From Pelecanus crispus (lineage: Eukaryota > Chordata > Aves > Pelecaniformes > Pelecanidae), in NCBI RefSeq assembly GCF_030463565.1, contig NC_134676.1:25276728-25340727 (forward strand): a stretch of 64,000 bases of DNA, written 5' to 3'. The number at the start of each line of letters is the position of its first letter. Within the stretch, counting starts at the first letter, position 1. The position numbers and the translations under genes are program-made. Below, piece after piece: positions 26,570 through 38,430 of the stretch. A model generated the notes under the pieces. That model did no database searches, was not told the DNA's origin, and worked only from the letters and a program-made list of their open reading frames with translations.

Positions 26570-27107
26570 TGTAACCAAAAGCAGCAGGGAGCTGGGCGCA
26601 GGTGGTGGGGTGGCAGTGGGTGGTGGTGGGGGCGGCCCCCGCGAGGAGGGACAGGCTGGGGTTGCTCTGTGCCAGACACCGATGGCTGCAGCTGATTGCA
26701 GCTGGCTTCACAACAGACGCACAGCGGGATGCTGCCGGCCACGTTGGCCATGGTGCTGTGCTTCTGGGAAAAGGTATTTCAGAAAGGGTAGACAACACCA
26801 TAGGGGCAGAGGAGGAGGAAGAAAAAGAGTAAGAAACAGCAGAGGGGACACTGAGGCTAGAGGAGGAGGAAAGGTGTTTTAATACCTCCTCCTCCTTAAC
26901 AATCTCCTCTCTTCCCATTTCCCAGTTCCCAAATCAGTAATTAACTATATATATTAATTGTCAATAAATTAAATTAAATTATCCAAAGTCCTGTCTATTT
27001 TGCCCATGACACCAACTGGGAAGTTCCTGCTGTCTTCACCCTGGTCCCGCTGTGGGGAGGGAGCGGCTGGTGGGGTGACGGCTGCCAGCTGGGGCCAACC
27101 CTCCACA
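26570..27107 (+). mobile_element. GC-rich LTR-like element (plus), boundaries uncertain
   Basis: A GC-rich block with the layout of an LTR: G-rich 5' part, purine-rich middle (about 26,800-26,880), polyadenylation signal AATAAA at 26,963-26,968, then 'ttttgcccatgac' and a 3' end 'ggggccaaccctccaca'. The AATAAA and 'gcccatgac' region closely resembles those at 34,089 and 52,041, which links it to the LTRs at 33,122 and 50,733. The 5' end is placed at TGTAACC by analogy. The flanking pentamers CACAC and AGCAC match at only 3 of 5 bases, so the ends are uncertain. Confidence 0.6.
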
Positions 27108-28714
27108 AGCACAAGCCTGTTACCGTGTTACCTTTTAAGTGAATGAACCACCAGCAGGGAAGAAATGCACTCCTTACAGAAAGGGTTCGCCACAGCTGTT
27201 TGGTCTCAGCCCAATCCTAAGGTTTCAGCCCAGTTGCTTGACAGAAGCATGAGAGTGTGAGATTTTGGGATCACCTGCAGGTGCCAGTGCAGGTTATGCC
27301 TACGGGGGTCTTGACTCCCCTCTCCCTGTCTCCTACGGCCTGTAGCATTTTTGGCCCCGTACTTCTCTTTCTTCTTCCCTGAGATCCCGTTCTTCCTTCT
27401 TTCCAACAGTTTCTGCACCTACCACGCTTCCAGGTTCTTGCTCTGACCCACCTCCTGCTCTTCTCCTTCCTGTCTCTGGTGCCTAATCCCCATTCTTCCC
27501 ATGCTCCTGTTCCTTTCATTTCCCTCCAGTTTGGATCTTCATGCCCTGTGCTACATGGATTCAGTAGCAAAGGCAATGAAAGCACAGGAAAGACAACCCA
27601 CAACAATTTTCAGCATTTTGAAAAGCAGTGTCATTAAAAGCCTCTCTCATGCTTTGTCACTCTCTCTTATACATGGGTGAATATTGGGCTCATTTCAGAC
27701 AAAATCTGGGCAATTCATCTGTTATACACAAAGATGTTTCTACTGGTCCTATATGAACTAAGATAGGTCCATCATCAGATTAGGCTAGATTCTTATAAGG
27801 ATGGGTAAAATCACATCCCTGAGACCAAGGTGGTCCTCCCACCAAATTTGGTTCTGGTTCTAAAGCGTAAAAGCACAGGAGCTTTGTATTGAATGGCTGT
27901 GAGAATTTTATAGTGACTAAACAGTGTATTTCCTCTGATGTATTCTTGGAAATGGCTGAACTGTTTTTGCTGAAAATTCCACAAATGAAAAGAAAAAGCA
28001 AAATAAAATAGCCACAACAATAACAACAGAAAAAACATACGGTTGGTCACAACCTCGGTTAAATTCTTGTCACAGAAAACTTCAGCTTGAATAAGAGCAA
28101 TTTTGCATAATTATAAGCAGCCCAAGACAGACTCTTATGATATTGAGAGTGTTGGGCAACACTGCTACCACATTTCAGTCTAACATGAAAGGTGGATAAT
28201 TTTTTCAATACATGTCCCTAATTTTGATATACTTCTTAAATTGTTTGCGTTGGCAAAGCTTAGTCTGGAACAGTGATTCATACAGGCAGCTTTTCTATTA
28301 ATGTGTATGATTATATTTTTCAATCTGAGTATTTTTGCCATATCTTTGAGGTCTGGGAATCAGTGCATCCCCTACCATACTCATTAGTTACAACAGAAAA
28401 GCTATCACTGGAGAAGCATAATCTCTCTACACTTAATAAATGAAGACAAGTTTGCTTAAGCATTTCAAGTTTATTACATTGTTGCCATAAACAGGCTAGG
28501 AAGATGAAATGTCACATATGCAAAGATACTTTGGAGCACAAAAAACAATAGAGTTGCTTGGAAAATAAAAGACAGAATAACATATTGCGAAGGTGCAAAT
28601 TTGCTCTATGCCGTTGACATCAGAACTGCTGAATTATTAAACCAAGTGTAGAAAACTGCATTTATCCATAAAAATCTTGCATTACTTCAAAATACTTTAT
28701 TATTATAAAAATAC

Positions 28715-28750
28715 ATTGTTGTTATTATTATTGTTGTTGTTATTATTATT
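28715..28750. repeat. ATT/GTT compound microsatellite
   Basis: 36 bp of trinucleotides alternating between GTT and ATT (TTG) units, flanked by AT-rich DNA. Likely length-variable. Confidence 0.85.
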
Positions 28751-31700
28751 CTCATTTTGAAGCTCTTAATCATTTCTGCCTGGAAGAAAAGCTTGTTTCC
28801 TTAATACATTTGACAGTTTGGGTGGGTTTCCAGAATCTAGAATCATTTCCTCGGCTAGGAGGCCATCTGGCATTTGCCCTTAATCTTGTCCACAATTCAT
28901 ATTGGCCAGATGAGCAACAAGGCCTATTATTTTCACAGCTAGCTGCCTCAAATTAGCTTCCTACATAAAATTAACCTGGTTTCAGATTTATAAGTGGCAT
29001 TCAAGGATCCTTTATACATGTTTAGGAATCTGACTTTAGGCATTTACTTTTTAAAGTGTTGAGCACTACTTCCAATCTGGAACATAAAAATGAAATGTTT
29101 TAATTTTAAACATGCAATGTTTGGATAAGTTGAGAGTTTCCTACATCCCTATTCAGTGGAGTTTTTCTTTTAAAGTGGCAGTTACTGGTATAAATAGCAC
29201 TGAAATTTTGGCAGTAAGTGAATCTAAGAATATGGATTTGTCAAATTCAGCTCCCAGAACACTACTTTAAAATACTTATTTTTAGACCTAACTGTCCTAG
29301 TATGAAACTGCCAATCAGACAAATACAACATAGAATAAAAGTTGAAAAATGTATGCTTTAGGTAAATATTTTCAGCAAAGTATACCAATGGTCACAGAAT
29401 AGTGCTATTGATGTAATGAGTATATCAAGTCACAGACAAAATGAAGACCAAATTTTGATGTAGAATCTGCTGAGTTTGTACTTGACCCTTATGTCATGCC
29501 ATGCATAAACCCTGGGCAAAGCTATGCAAGATCTAGAGGTCAAGCATCCCTCCTGACAGCAAAAAGTTTCCAGTGAAGATAAAGTAAACAGAGAATTCAG
29601 CCATCAATGAGTTTCCTCCCTATTCAGTCTCCCCCTGGAAGTACAGAACTCAGTTTTGATATATGGTAGGACACAAATATAGTCAACAAAAATAACAGAA
29701 TAAAGAAAACTAAATCTTTATGTCATATGATTTTACTTCAAAAATGGGAAGTAGGCCACAAAAGATGTCATTTTTGCTATTAAAATCTTACAGGAGGAAA
29801 AAAAAAACCAAAGCAATACTTTGAAAAAACCAAAACTGTTTCCTAATTCTGGTAGACAGAGCAAGTAAAAATTAGCTTTCAAATATTTTACTTTACGCAT
29901 AAGGTATATACACTAAAAATTGAATGCACCTTCTTAAGCATGTAATGTCTTCCTACCTTTAGAGTCATGACATTTTGAGTTTGGGAGAAGATTACCCTAG
30001 TTATTAATGTGAGAGCGATCAGAACAGAGTGAAATTCAGAATATTAATCCTATTTACTTGTACAACAGGGACTTAGCTTTTACTCTTTCTGTGAGCAAGA
30101 ATGTCTGCACAAACAAAACTACAGCGTGTACATACTGTGGCACCATTTTTAGGGCTCCCACACAATAGTTGATTTCTCAGAGAAAATCACAGCTTTTCCC
30201 CAAACACTGCGCCTGCTCTGTTTAGGAACTGTGAGGCTTGGGATGAGGACAGGCAGAGCTTACAGAAACCTCGTGGGCTGCCTCAGATCTGTTTCTGCCT
30301 CAGTTGTTGCCATGGAGCTTTGTAGAGTTTGACAGTTCAGGGCAATCACTGGATCTCATATTCACTCCCTATTTTCATGTTGTTTTTCAAAGAGGTTCTG
30401 GCTAACGTTTGCTGAGGAGGATTTCTCTCGACAAACTTTGCAGCCCATACTAACACTGTCAACTAGGGCATTAACATTTAAGGAAAGGATGCTGTGTAGA
30501 CAATAGAGGGCATCTAAACTTGTGTAGGGAAGTCCACTACCCTCTGGGGCCTGGGAAATCCAGCATTTCTCGCGGGGCAGGTGTAAATTAGGTTTACTTT
30601 CTCTCTGTTGAGCCAAAAGTTAAAACTCAGTTTGGGAATGCTAAGAATAGTGACCAGAGTACACCACAGGATGCAGCCATGCATGTCTAGATTATATTTA
30701 GCAGTCCATAGCTGACTACGCCTCTCAGCTAGACCATGAGGCTGGCTACATAACCACAGTGCAGGAAGGGTCTCAGAGCACCTCTCTTCTCCCCACTCCA
30801 TCTGCAGCTGGAGCTTTGGTTATCTCCAATTTCCATCCTGAGTCTGGACCATCTCTTCCTGTCCACCTGTTCTCTGTAAGAGCTCATGACTGGGCACTAG
30901 GATAGTGCATAGTAAAATGAGAAATTATCATCTCCTTCCTACTTCTCCAGTTACAGCACTGTGAAGAAACAGCAATAACCTTTGCTAAAATGTGTTACGA
31001 GAAGCAACAGTTTTTCCGTAATTTTATGAGAGTCATAACATTGACTTTGAATTTTTTACAAAAAACGAGCCTTCATAAAGCAGAATGTGAATTTGGGAAC
31101 AGAGCACTCAGAATGAGTAACCTCCCTATTCTACGCCAGTTGGTAACAGGCCTGTGCCAAGCTCATACTGCTCTTCCCTGCTGCCGGCGTGTCGCTTCAC
31201 ATCCCTGATACACAGATGTTGTGAAGGTGAGGGAGAATTTGTGGAAGGTTCCTTGCTCAAGGGCTATCCATCAAGAAACCTAGCACCTCTGCCAGCAGAC
31301 ATGTGCAAAAACTCTGCACAATGTGCTGGCAGTACACTTCTGTGTCTGAAGTCAAATTAAGATGGTATCACTTCTGCTTGCCCCTACCAGCACACAGCCT
31401 CACAACCTCCCTGAATCTGCCTGAAACTGAGGGCAGGGGTTTCTTATGTTTAGTCACAGGGGTATAACCCCGCAGCAGTGCCTTGAGGGAGACCTGAAGA
31501 GGGGATCGGTGGGTTATGCTTCCCACTCTTCCTCTACAACCTCCTGATACTCTGTGATATATAAAGGCCTGAATAGTGTTGGACAGAATTCTTGGGTTTT
31601 ACCCTGAAGGTGTCAGAAATGTAAATGTCAGTGTAAACATTTGCCAAGAGGTTTCCTCTAAGTGTGATTTTCTGCAGGTCTCCTGACAGTGATTCACACC

Positions 31701-32364
31701 GTGTTCGTGCAGCTCCTCAAGTGCCAGTAATCAGGAAAAGCGCCTTTAGCAATTACGCTGTTTAGTCCTGATCACATCATCTCTACCTGAGAAGGTGGTG
31801 GAACTACTTGGACTTGACAAAAGCACCTGCAGCAGGTGGAGCCCTACACTAGCTGTTTTTCCTCCCCTGGCAGAGACACCTTACATCTGGTAACATATTC
31901 AATTAATAGATGATATGCTGCATTTTTCTCAGGATTATTACATGTTCCACTGACTTGAATGGGATATTTCTGTTCACGCATATACCTATTGTTGCTAGGA
32001 TCTATAATGTAACATGACCGGCCTGTTAATGCCTTTTGAGATGATATGAAGCTAATCAACATGTTCAAATGCCCTTCTTCATGCTCTGCAAGTGCTATGG
32101 AAAGTAAATTGTGCTTCACGTTCATTGTCAAAAAAGCTCTTTAATGGCGAGAATCTCAGAATTGATTCTCTTGGGAAGGAATGAAGTGTGTTCTGCTTAC
32201 TCTGAAATAGGAAATTCATTCTATCCTAAGGTCTAAGGAGGCCTTCAGAGATGAGAAAAAAGGACCTCCAAACTATGCTGTATGTTTGGTGGTGCCTGCC
32301 CCAGCCCAGAGATGGGAGTTGCCACGATGCATTGTTTCATCCACCTCCAGCCTACCACTGCAGC

Positions 32365-32415
32365 TGGCATTAGTTATTCCTGCCATTAGTTATTTCCGGC
32401 ATTAGAGTATTCCTG
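32365..32415. repeat. Short imperfect tandem repeat, about 17-19 bp unit
   Basis: Three diverged copies of a unit like 'ggcattagttattcctg' in a row (starting near 32,366, 32,383 and 32,398). The last copy has 'agagtattcctg'. Confidence 0.65.
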
Positions 32416-33121
32416 TGACTAACTCCAATGGGTTGTACCCCCACCAAATGAAAGCTTTTGAATTCCTGATCTTGGATATTGCTTGAGAGTGCATATGTAG
32501 AGATAAAGCACATCAGATAAAAATTTAAGGTGGTCTTCATGGCACGGCAATACGTATTTTTGACAAATCCGGATTCCCAAGAAAAGCACTCTCATTCCAG
32601 GGTTTACTGCTAAAGCTGAGAGGAGCACTCAAAAGTACAAGATGTGCTTTGCCCATTTTCTGCTAGTACTTCAGGTAGACGGCTTTTTTTCCCAGAGGTA
32701 AGGCAGAAATATGAGTGATTGAACCACCTCTTACAGAAAGGAGTGTGCTAATGAAACATTTATACACCACCAGTGCAAAAGTCTGGAATTAATAATTGAA
32801 AGGCCTATTCATATTACAATTTGCTTTCAGGATTGGCACTAATTGGCAATGCTGTTGGCAGTCTCAACAGGGAGGGCAAGAACTGAGTAAGCATGGAGAC
32901 TTACTCATCCAAAGAAGTAGTTCTTCCAGGTCAGGCTTAATGCACATTTACTATGCAGAAAGGGAAGCAGAGCACTGTTGTTGCTGGTAATGTAACTGTA
33001 TTATTTAAAGAGCCTTGCATTTGCCAGGTCTGTCAGTCTTGTCTAAGGATTTTCTCAGGTGCCAACCCCACTCTATCAGTGTGTTTTGAAAACTGCTTTG
33101 TGCAGATGTGGACTTTTGCCT

Positions 33122-34278
33122 TGTATTGGGTTTGTGTGGCACGTTTTTGACAGCGGGGGGGCTACAGGGGTGGCTTCTGTGAGAAACTGCTAGAAGCTTC
33201 CCCTATGTCCAACAGAGCCAATGCCAGCCGGCTCCAAGACAGATCCACTGCTGGCCAAGGCCGAGCCCATCAGCAACAGTGGTAGCGCCTCTGTGATAAC
33301 ATATTTAAGAAGGGGAAACAAACAAACAAAAAAGATGGGACACAAACTGCAGCTAGAGAGAGGAGTGAGAATATGTGAGAGGAACGACTCTGCAGACACC
33401 AAGGTCAGTGAAGGAGGAGGGGGAGGAGGTGCTCCAGGCACTGGAGCAGAGATTCCCCTGCAGCCTGGGGTGCAGACCATGGTGAGGCAGCTGTGCCCCT
33501 GCAGCCCAGGGATGTTCATGATGGAGCAGATCTCCACCTGCAGCCCGGGGAGGACCCCACGCCAGAGCAGGGGGTTGTGCCTGAAGGAGGTTGTGACCCC
33601 ATGGGAAGCCCACGCTGGAGCAGGCTCCTGGCAGGACCTGTGGACCTGTGGAGAGAGGAGCCCACACTGGAGCAGGTTTGCTGGCAGGACTTGTGACCCC
33701 GTGGGGGACCCAGGCTGGAGCAGTCTGCTCCTGGAGGACTGCACCCCATGGAAGGGACCTGCGCTGGAGCAGTTTGTGAAGAACTGCAGCCCGTGGGAAG
33801 GACCCATGTTGGAGAAGATCGTGGAGGACTGTCTCCTGTGGGAGGGAGCCCACGCTGGAGCAGGGGAAGAGTGTGAGGAGTCCTCCCCCTGAGGAGGAAG
33901 GAGCAGCAAAGATGACATGTGATGAACTGACCGCAACCCCCATTCCCCATCCCCCTGTGCTGCTCGGGGGGAGGAGGTAGAGAAAAACATCGGGAGTGAA
34001 GATGAGCCCAGGAAGAAGGGAGGGGTGGTGGGGAAGGTGTTTTAACATTTGGTTTTATTTTTCATTACCCTACTAGGTTTTGATTGGCAATAAATTAAAC
34101 TGATTTTCCCCAAGTCAAGTCTGTTTTGCCCATGATGGCAATTGCTGAGCAATCTCCCTGTCCTTATATTGACCCACGAGCTTTTTCATTATATTTTTCT
34201 CCCCTAATCAGCTGAGGAGGGGAGTGATAGAGTGGCTTTGGCGGGCACCTGGCATCCAGCCGGGGTCAACCCACCACA
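33122..34278 (+). mobile_element. Solo LTR of 1,157 bp, avian ERV (plus)
   Basis: A long solo LTR in plus orientation. It starts TGTATTGG, ends CCACCACA and has a perfect 5-bp target-site duplication, TGCCT at 33,117-33,121 and 34,279-34,283. A TATA-like 'catatttaag' lies at about 33,299, and the polyadenylation signal AATAAA at 34,089-34,094 is followed by 'ttttgcccatgatgg'. The middle (about 33,430-33,890) is a set of diverged units built on 'cccgtgg-a-gacc' and 'cacgctggagcag', like a degenerate minisatellite. That composition leaves few stops in several frames, which yields open frames of over 200 codons on both strands. I regard these as non-coding. I recognise the type as a common avian LTR but give no family name. 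Confidence 0.92.
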
Positions 34279-34283
34279 TGCCT

Positions 34284-37200
34284 AAATATACAGAATCAAA
34301 GGGGAAGAAGAGTATTTTAAGCGGTATAGAAAAGAATTTGATGGAATACTGCCGCATTCAAAAAGGCAATGATTTGAAGACAACTAATGTCGTAAAATTG
34401 ATGCAATAGCTACTACAAAACTCTGCTTTTTCATTTGACCCATTAAAGCTATAACATGGGACAGATGTTTGCCCTGCTAAAACCCTTGTTCCACCTCTTT
34501 TAGTTTTGTCTTGACTTGCATACTCTTTTTCTCTGACTTTTCTCTGGTTTATTCAATCCACTGTTGCAATGTTCACTTTCTTTGCCTGTCATTTTTACCA
34601 TATATCTGCTCCTTTGATTCCTCGCTGTCATTTCTTGGTAAAGACCCTGATCCTTATCTTCAAGGCCCAATTACAAAACCAATCATTACCTTCTTATGTG
34701 TCTTTTCATGCTGTCTCATGTATAGCTATGATTTACTGACCATTTTTCCACACCTCTTCATGCTTTTTTCCAGTGTTTCCCTTTTACCTGGTGACCTTGT
34801 GCCAAACTTGTCAATAAATCTGTTAGCCAGTCACTCTTCCAGTCCTTCAAGACCACACAGAGTGTAAGCACTTCCCAAGCATTAACAACTGGGGATATAA
34901 TCAGGGCGTTTTGAGATGCGTTTTATTTCTCTTCTTGTATTTTGTTTTCAGTTAGCTGACATGAGAGTGCTGAGTAGTGCACATAGTGAACAGCTGTACC
35001 AAACCATAGGACTATTTTCCTTAATTATAAATTATGCAAGATTGTGTTTTTCTTTCAGTTTGTGCAGTGCTGACCAACAGCTCATGGAAAGGAGGTATGA
35101 CCCCGCTGGAATGAAGGGGAGGAAAGGGACATTTCCTTGCCTGAGGTGCAGGGGCAGGAGAGGGAAAGAGCAGCAATGGGGTAGGAGTAGCCTGCTGTGG
35201 CTGTGCAGCGCAGAGTGTGTGACTGCTGTGTGGATGGGGGGAGGACAGAAAGGAAAAGTTGAGCAGATCAGGGGGTGGCTGCTTGTAAATGTAAGGGCGG
35301 AGGAAAGCATGTGAGAGGGTGAACGTTCCCAAAGCTGCGCCTGGCTCCTGCTGTAGCTGAGGTTGGACCACTCTGAGCTACACAGTTCTCTCCCTACTCC
35401 CCTCCAGATAAATCCAATGCCTGACAAGAGGTGCTCAAAGCTTATTAAATATGGACATCTTCTTAAAAAATATTTTCAAAATGAGCTTCTCAAGTCATGC
35501 CAGACATCCAGTGTTTTGCCACAAAGTACATCACTGATTTGTGACAGTGAAGTGCAAGCAACAGTGCTTTTCCCAGGATGGAAAATGATGTAAACTTCTG
35601 TCTTTGCTGCTTTTAGCTTTAGCTCCCTTTCAGCAACTATAGGCAGCACAGCACCCCTCTTCTGTTTGTGTAAGATAATGTTAGCAGAGCACGTGATCTG
35701 GCATAGTCTATAGGCCAGAGCAGAACAATACTGTCACTTGTCTTCTGTAACTCTGCGGTGATATAATAAATCCTGAGTGCCTTCTCAGATTTCAATTTAT
35801 GGCATAAATTAGAGCAGTTCAGCGACTACTCTAATATATGCCTTGCTGCCCCCAGATTACAGGGGCTGTTCTGGCAGCTGACAATAACTGAAGTGTCGAA
35901 GCGCTTTGGCTAAGCTCTATTTTTTCCAGTCTCATGTCAGGCAGTAAGAGAAAGAAAAGGAAGTGACAAAGATCTGCAGTGCTGCTTTTCACCACCTGGC
36001 AATTTTCTTACACACTGCAAATTCCCAGGTAGGAAATTAAGCCAGTTGTTCTGCTATGAGAATGACACTAAACCAGAGGCAGAATCTGACTGGAGGATGT
36101 TTGGCTTTAAAATCTGAGGACTCGGGAATGATGAGTAAGTCCAGGTTCTGGAGATACAAGAGCTTGTGTGCAGAACCTGGAGTACTGAGGAAGAACTCTT
36201 TTCTCTGATTAGTTAATCTTATTATAGTTAGGTCTGGAGTAGTGTATGTGTACAATTCATTTAGCCAATATTAGTTTTTGTGTTTCTGCATATACCTCAT
36301 GTTTTCTTATCATTAAATGTTGGTATAGGCAAATTTCTGGGTCAAATTCTGTCCCTAGTGACTATTATAATCCTCTTCCCCAATAAATTAACTTCTAGAT
36401 ATTTTAAGGGCCTGATCTAAGTACTGACAAGAAACCACAGAGAACTATCAGCATTGTTACAACCTAATATGCAGCTTTAATAGCTCGTTCAAAGCAGAGA
36501 AGTACTGAGATTTGGAGAACTTTATGTAGTTATTTTTTCTTCCACTATTAATCTGATAATCCATATAGTCATTATAACACTAAAAAAAAAAGTTTTTTCC
36601 ATTTACCATCTGGGAATACTGGATAAACTGGTCAAATTACAAATATGAAAATGGGGAGACTTGCATTCTGGTTCCTACTTTCATTATCTATGTACTGTGT
36701 TAATTAGAGCACATCAATAATTGGTCTGCGCTCATATTTCTTTTTCTATGAAATGGAGATGATATCTACTCTGCAGTGATGCTGTGGGACTTTATTCATT
36801 AGCAAAGCACTTAATCTGTTTTGATTCCACAATTGGATTAGCCCAGGGGACCCTGGGCTGTACAGGCATAAGCAAATAAGGCTCTGGTGTATATAGGCAT
36901 ATGTTTATATATAATACTAGTACCTTAGATTAGGACCTATGTTATCATTATAGACAGCTCAGGACAAAAAAAAAAAAGACCAAAAAAAGAAAAAAAATCT
37001 TTTCAAGAGACTACTTTAAAAGCGTATTTTAAAAATTGACAGGGCAACTAGGTTTAAAAGCCATTTAGGTCCTTGAAGATGAAGGAGTTGTCTAGGAGGA
37101 TTTGCAAAAGCTTTCAGGTGCCTAACTCCTGTGATCTGCTTTGGTTTCAATGCCTGTGAAAGCCTGGCCACAAATCCCAAAGTCAGTGCCCGTTTCAAAG

Positions 37201-37349
37201 TCAAGCACCCGAAGGGACTTTGTCTGCTGCAAGCTCGTAACCAGGCTTCTGCAGCCTCCTGCAAGCGATAGGAAGCTGGCAAAGCCGCTGCGATAAGCTG
37301 CTGACGGCTGCTTTCTAAAGGCAGAGAGGGGCGCAGAGCCCCCCGCTGC
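34284..37349. other. Non-coding stretch upstream of the CpG island
   Basis: No gene recognised. A-rich runs lie at 36,968-37,000. Open frames of up to about 130 codons between 34,500 and 35,430 are on both strands and are composition-driven. Part may hold distal regulatory DNA for the gene starting in the CpG island, but no specific site can be supported. Confidence 0.5.
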
Positions 37350-38430
37350 CATGTGCACACCTGCCCCGTGGCACCGCCCCGCCCCGCCCCGCAGCAGGGC
37401 TCGCCCCGCTCCCCGCCCCGCCGGGGCGCACCTTGCCCACCGCCCCGGCGCGGCCCTCCCGGCGGGCCCCGCTGCCCCCTCCGCACCGCGGGCTGCCGCC
37501 GGCCGCCTCCCTCGACGGGGACAGGCGGCGGGGCCGGGCTGCCGGCGGCAGCGACCGCCGGCGTCGCGGCTTCGCCCGGCCTCCTGCGCCCCGCACCCTC
37601 CCCTCGCCCGCGGGCAGACCCAGCCCGCTGCTGCCCGCCACCGCCGCCGGCGCGGCCCCTCCCCTGCCCCCCCGCCCCGTTACCTGCCAGCCTCCCGCTC
37701 CGCTCCGCTCCGCCGCGCCGCGCCGGGCCGGGCCCGCCTCCCCCCCGCGCCATTGGCTCCGCACGGCCCGGCCCGGCCCGGCCCCGCCCGCAGGCCCCGC
37801 CCGCCGCCCGGGAGCGCGGCGGCCGCCCCGGCCCGGCCCCGGGGAGCGCCGCTGCCGGCGCCACGCTGCGCTCTGCGGGGCGGGGGGACCGCGGCTGCCG
37901 GCGGGGCTCGGAGCCCCCGGCCATGGCTGAGAAAGTTTCGGCGGCTCCGGAGCGCCCGCGGGGCGCCGGCCACGTCGGCTCCTCTTGCTCCGGATCCTCC
38001 TCCGGCTCGGAAACTCTCTCTGAGGAGGGGGAGCCCGGCGGCGGCGGCGGCGGGGCGGCGGCCCCCGGCGGGGCGGCGGCGGCGGCGGCGGGGCGGCGGC
38101 GGCCGGGCGAGGAGCGGGCGAGCCCCGGCGGCCGGGCGGAGGACGAGGCCTCGCTGGAGGAGCGGGATGAGGAGGTGCGCGGGGCCGGGGCGGCGGCGCT
38201 GGCTGCTCCCGCCCGGAGGCACCGGGGGCGGCCGGCAGCCCCCGCCCGCCGCGGCCCGCCCCGAGGGGGAGGCGGAGGCGGAGGTGCCCCCGCGGCGGGG
38301 AGCGGCTTCGTGCCCACCTGGGCGCAGCCCCTTGCCGTCACCCCCCCTGCGAAACGCGGGGCGTCCGTGCCCCTGCTCCCCCGGCTCTCGCCCCTTCGGG
38401 CTGCAGATACCGAGGGCTGGGGGCTTTTGC
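37350..38430. promoter_or_regulatory. CpG island promoter
   Basis: About 1.1 kb with very high G+C and dense CpG, in sharp contrast to the AT-rich DNA on both sides. No TATA box is visible. Candidate promoter elements just upstream of the start codon are an inverted CCAAT box (ATTGG at 37,752-37,756) and GC boxes of Sp1 type ('gccccgccc' at about 37,781-37,803, with more at 37,375-37,410). The transcription start is not seen directly; the spacing suggests it lies between about 37,760 and 37,900. Such islands usually mark the 5' end of broadly expressed or developmental vertebrate genes, here transcribed on the plus strand. Divergent transcription is possible. Confidence 0.88.
37923..38174 (+). 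CDS. First coding exon of an unidentified host gene
   Basis: The most credible host coding sequence in the window. The ATG at 37,923 sits in strong context (GGCCATGG), well inside the CpG island and downstream of the CCAAT/GC-box cluster. It encodes 84 residues: start MAEKVSAAPERPRG, then a Ser-rich acidic stretch (residues 19-38, GSSCSGSSSGSETLSEEGEP), Gly and Ala runs (39-56), an Arg/Pro/Gly patch and an acidic end (SLEERDEE). A donor-type GAG|GTGCGC follows, with GT at 38,175-38,176, giving a phase-0 exon end. The frame stays open past this donor to 38,474, but the later part reads like GC-rich intron. This is a typical disordered N-terminus of a large intracellular protein. I could not match it to a named gene, so the symbol is blank. 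Downstream exons would lie beyond this window or were not recognised. Longer open frames on the opposite strand across the island are composition artefacts. Confidence 0.7.

Larger units (their letters stand above)
27113..33116. other. Non-coding stretch, no gene recognised
   Basis: AT-rich DNA with no gene or recognisable transposon. It holds the ATT/GTT microsatellite at 28,715-28,750 and a short imperfect tandem repeat at 32,365-32,415. Open frames are short. Confidence 0.6.

Noticed and set aside
33190..34048. Open frames of 223-266 codons on both strands
   Set aside because: They lie inside a solo LTR with a defined target duplication and come from a repetitive, stop-poor array. No viral protein family is recognisable.
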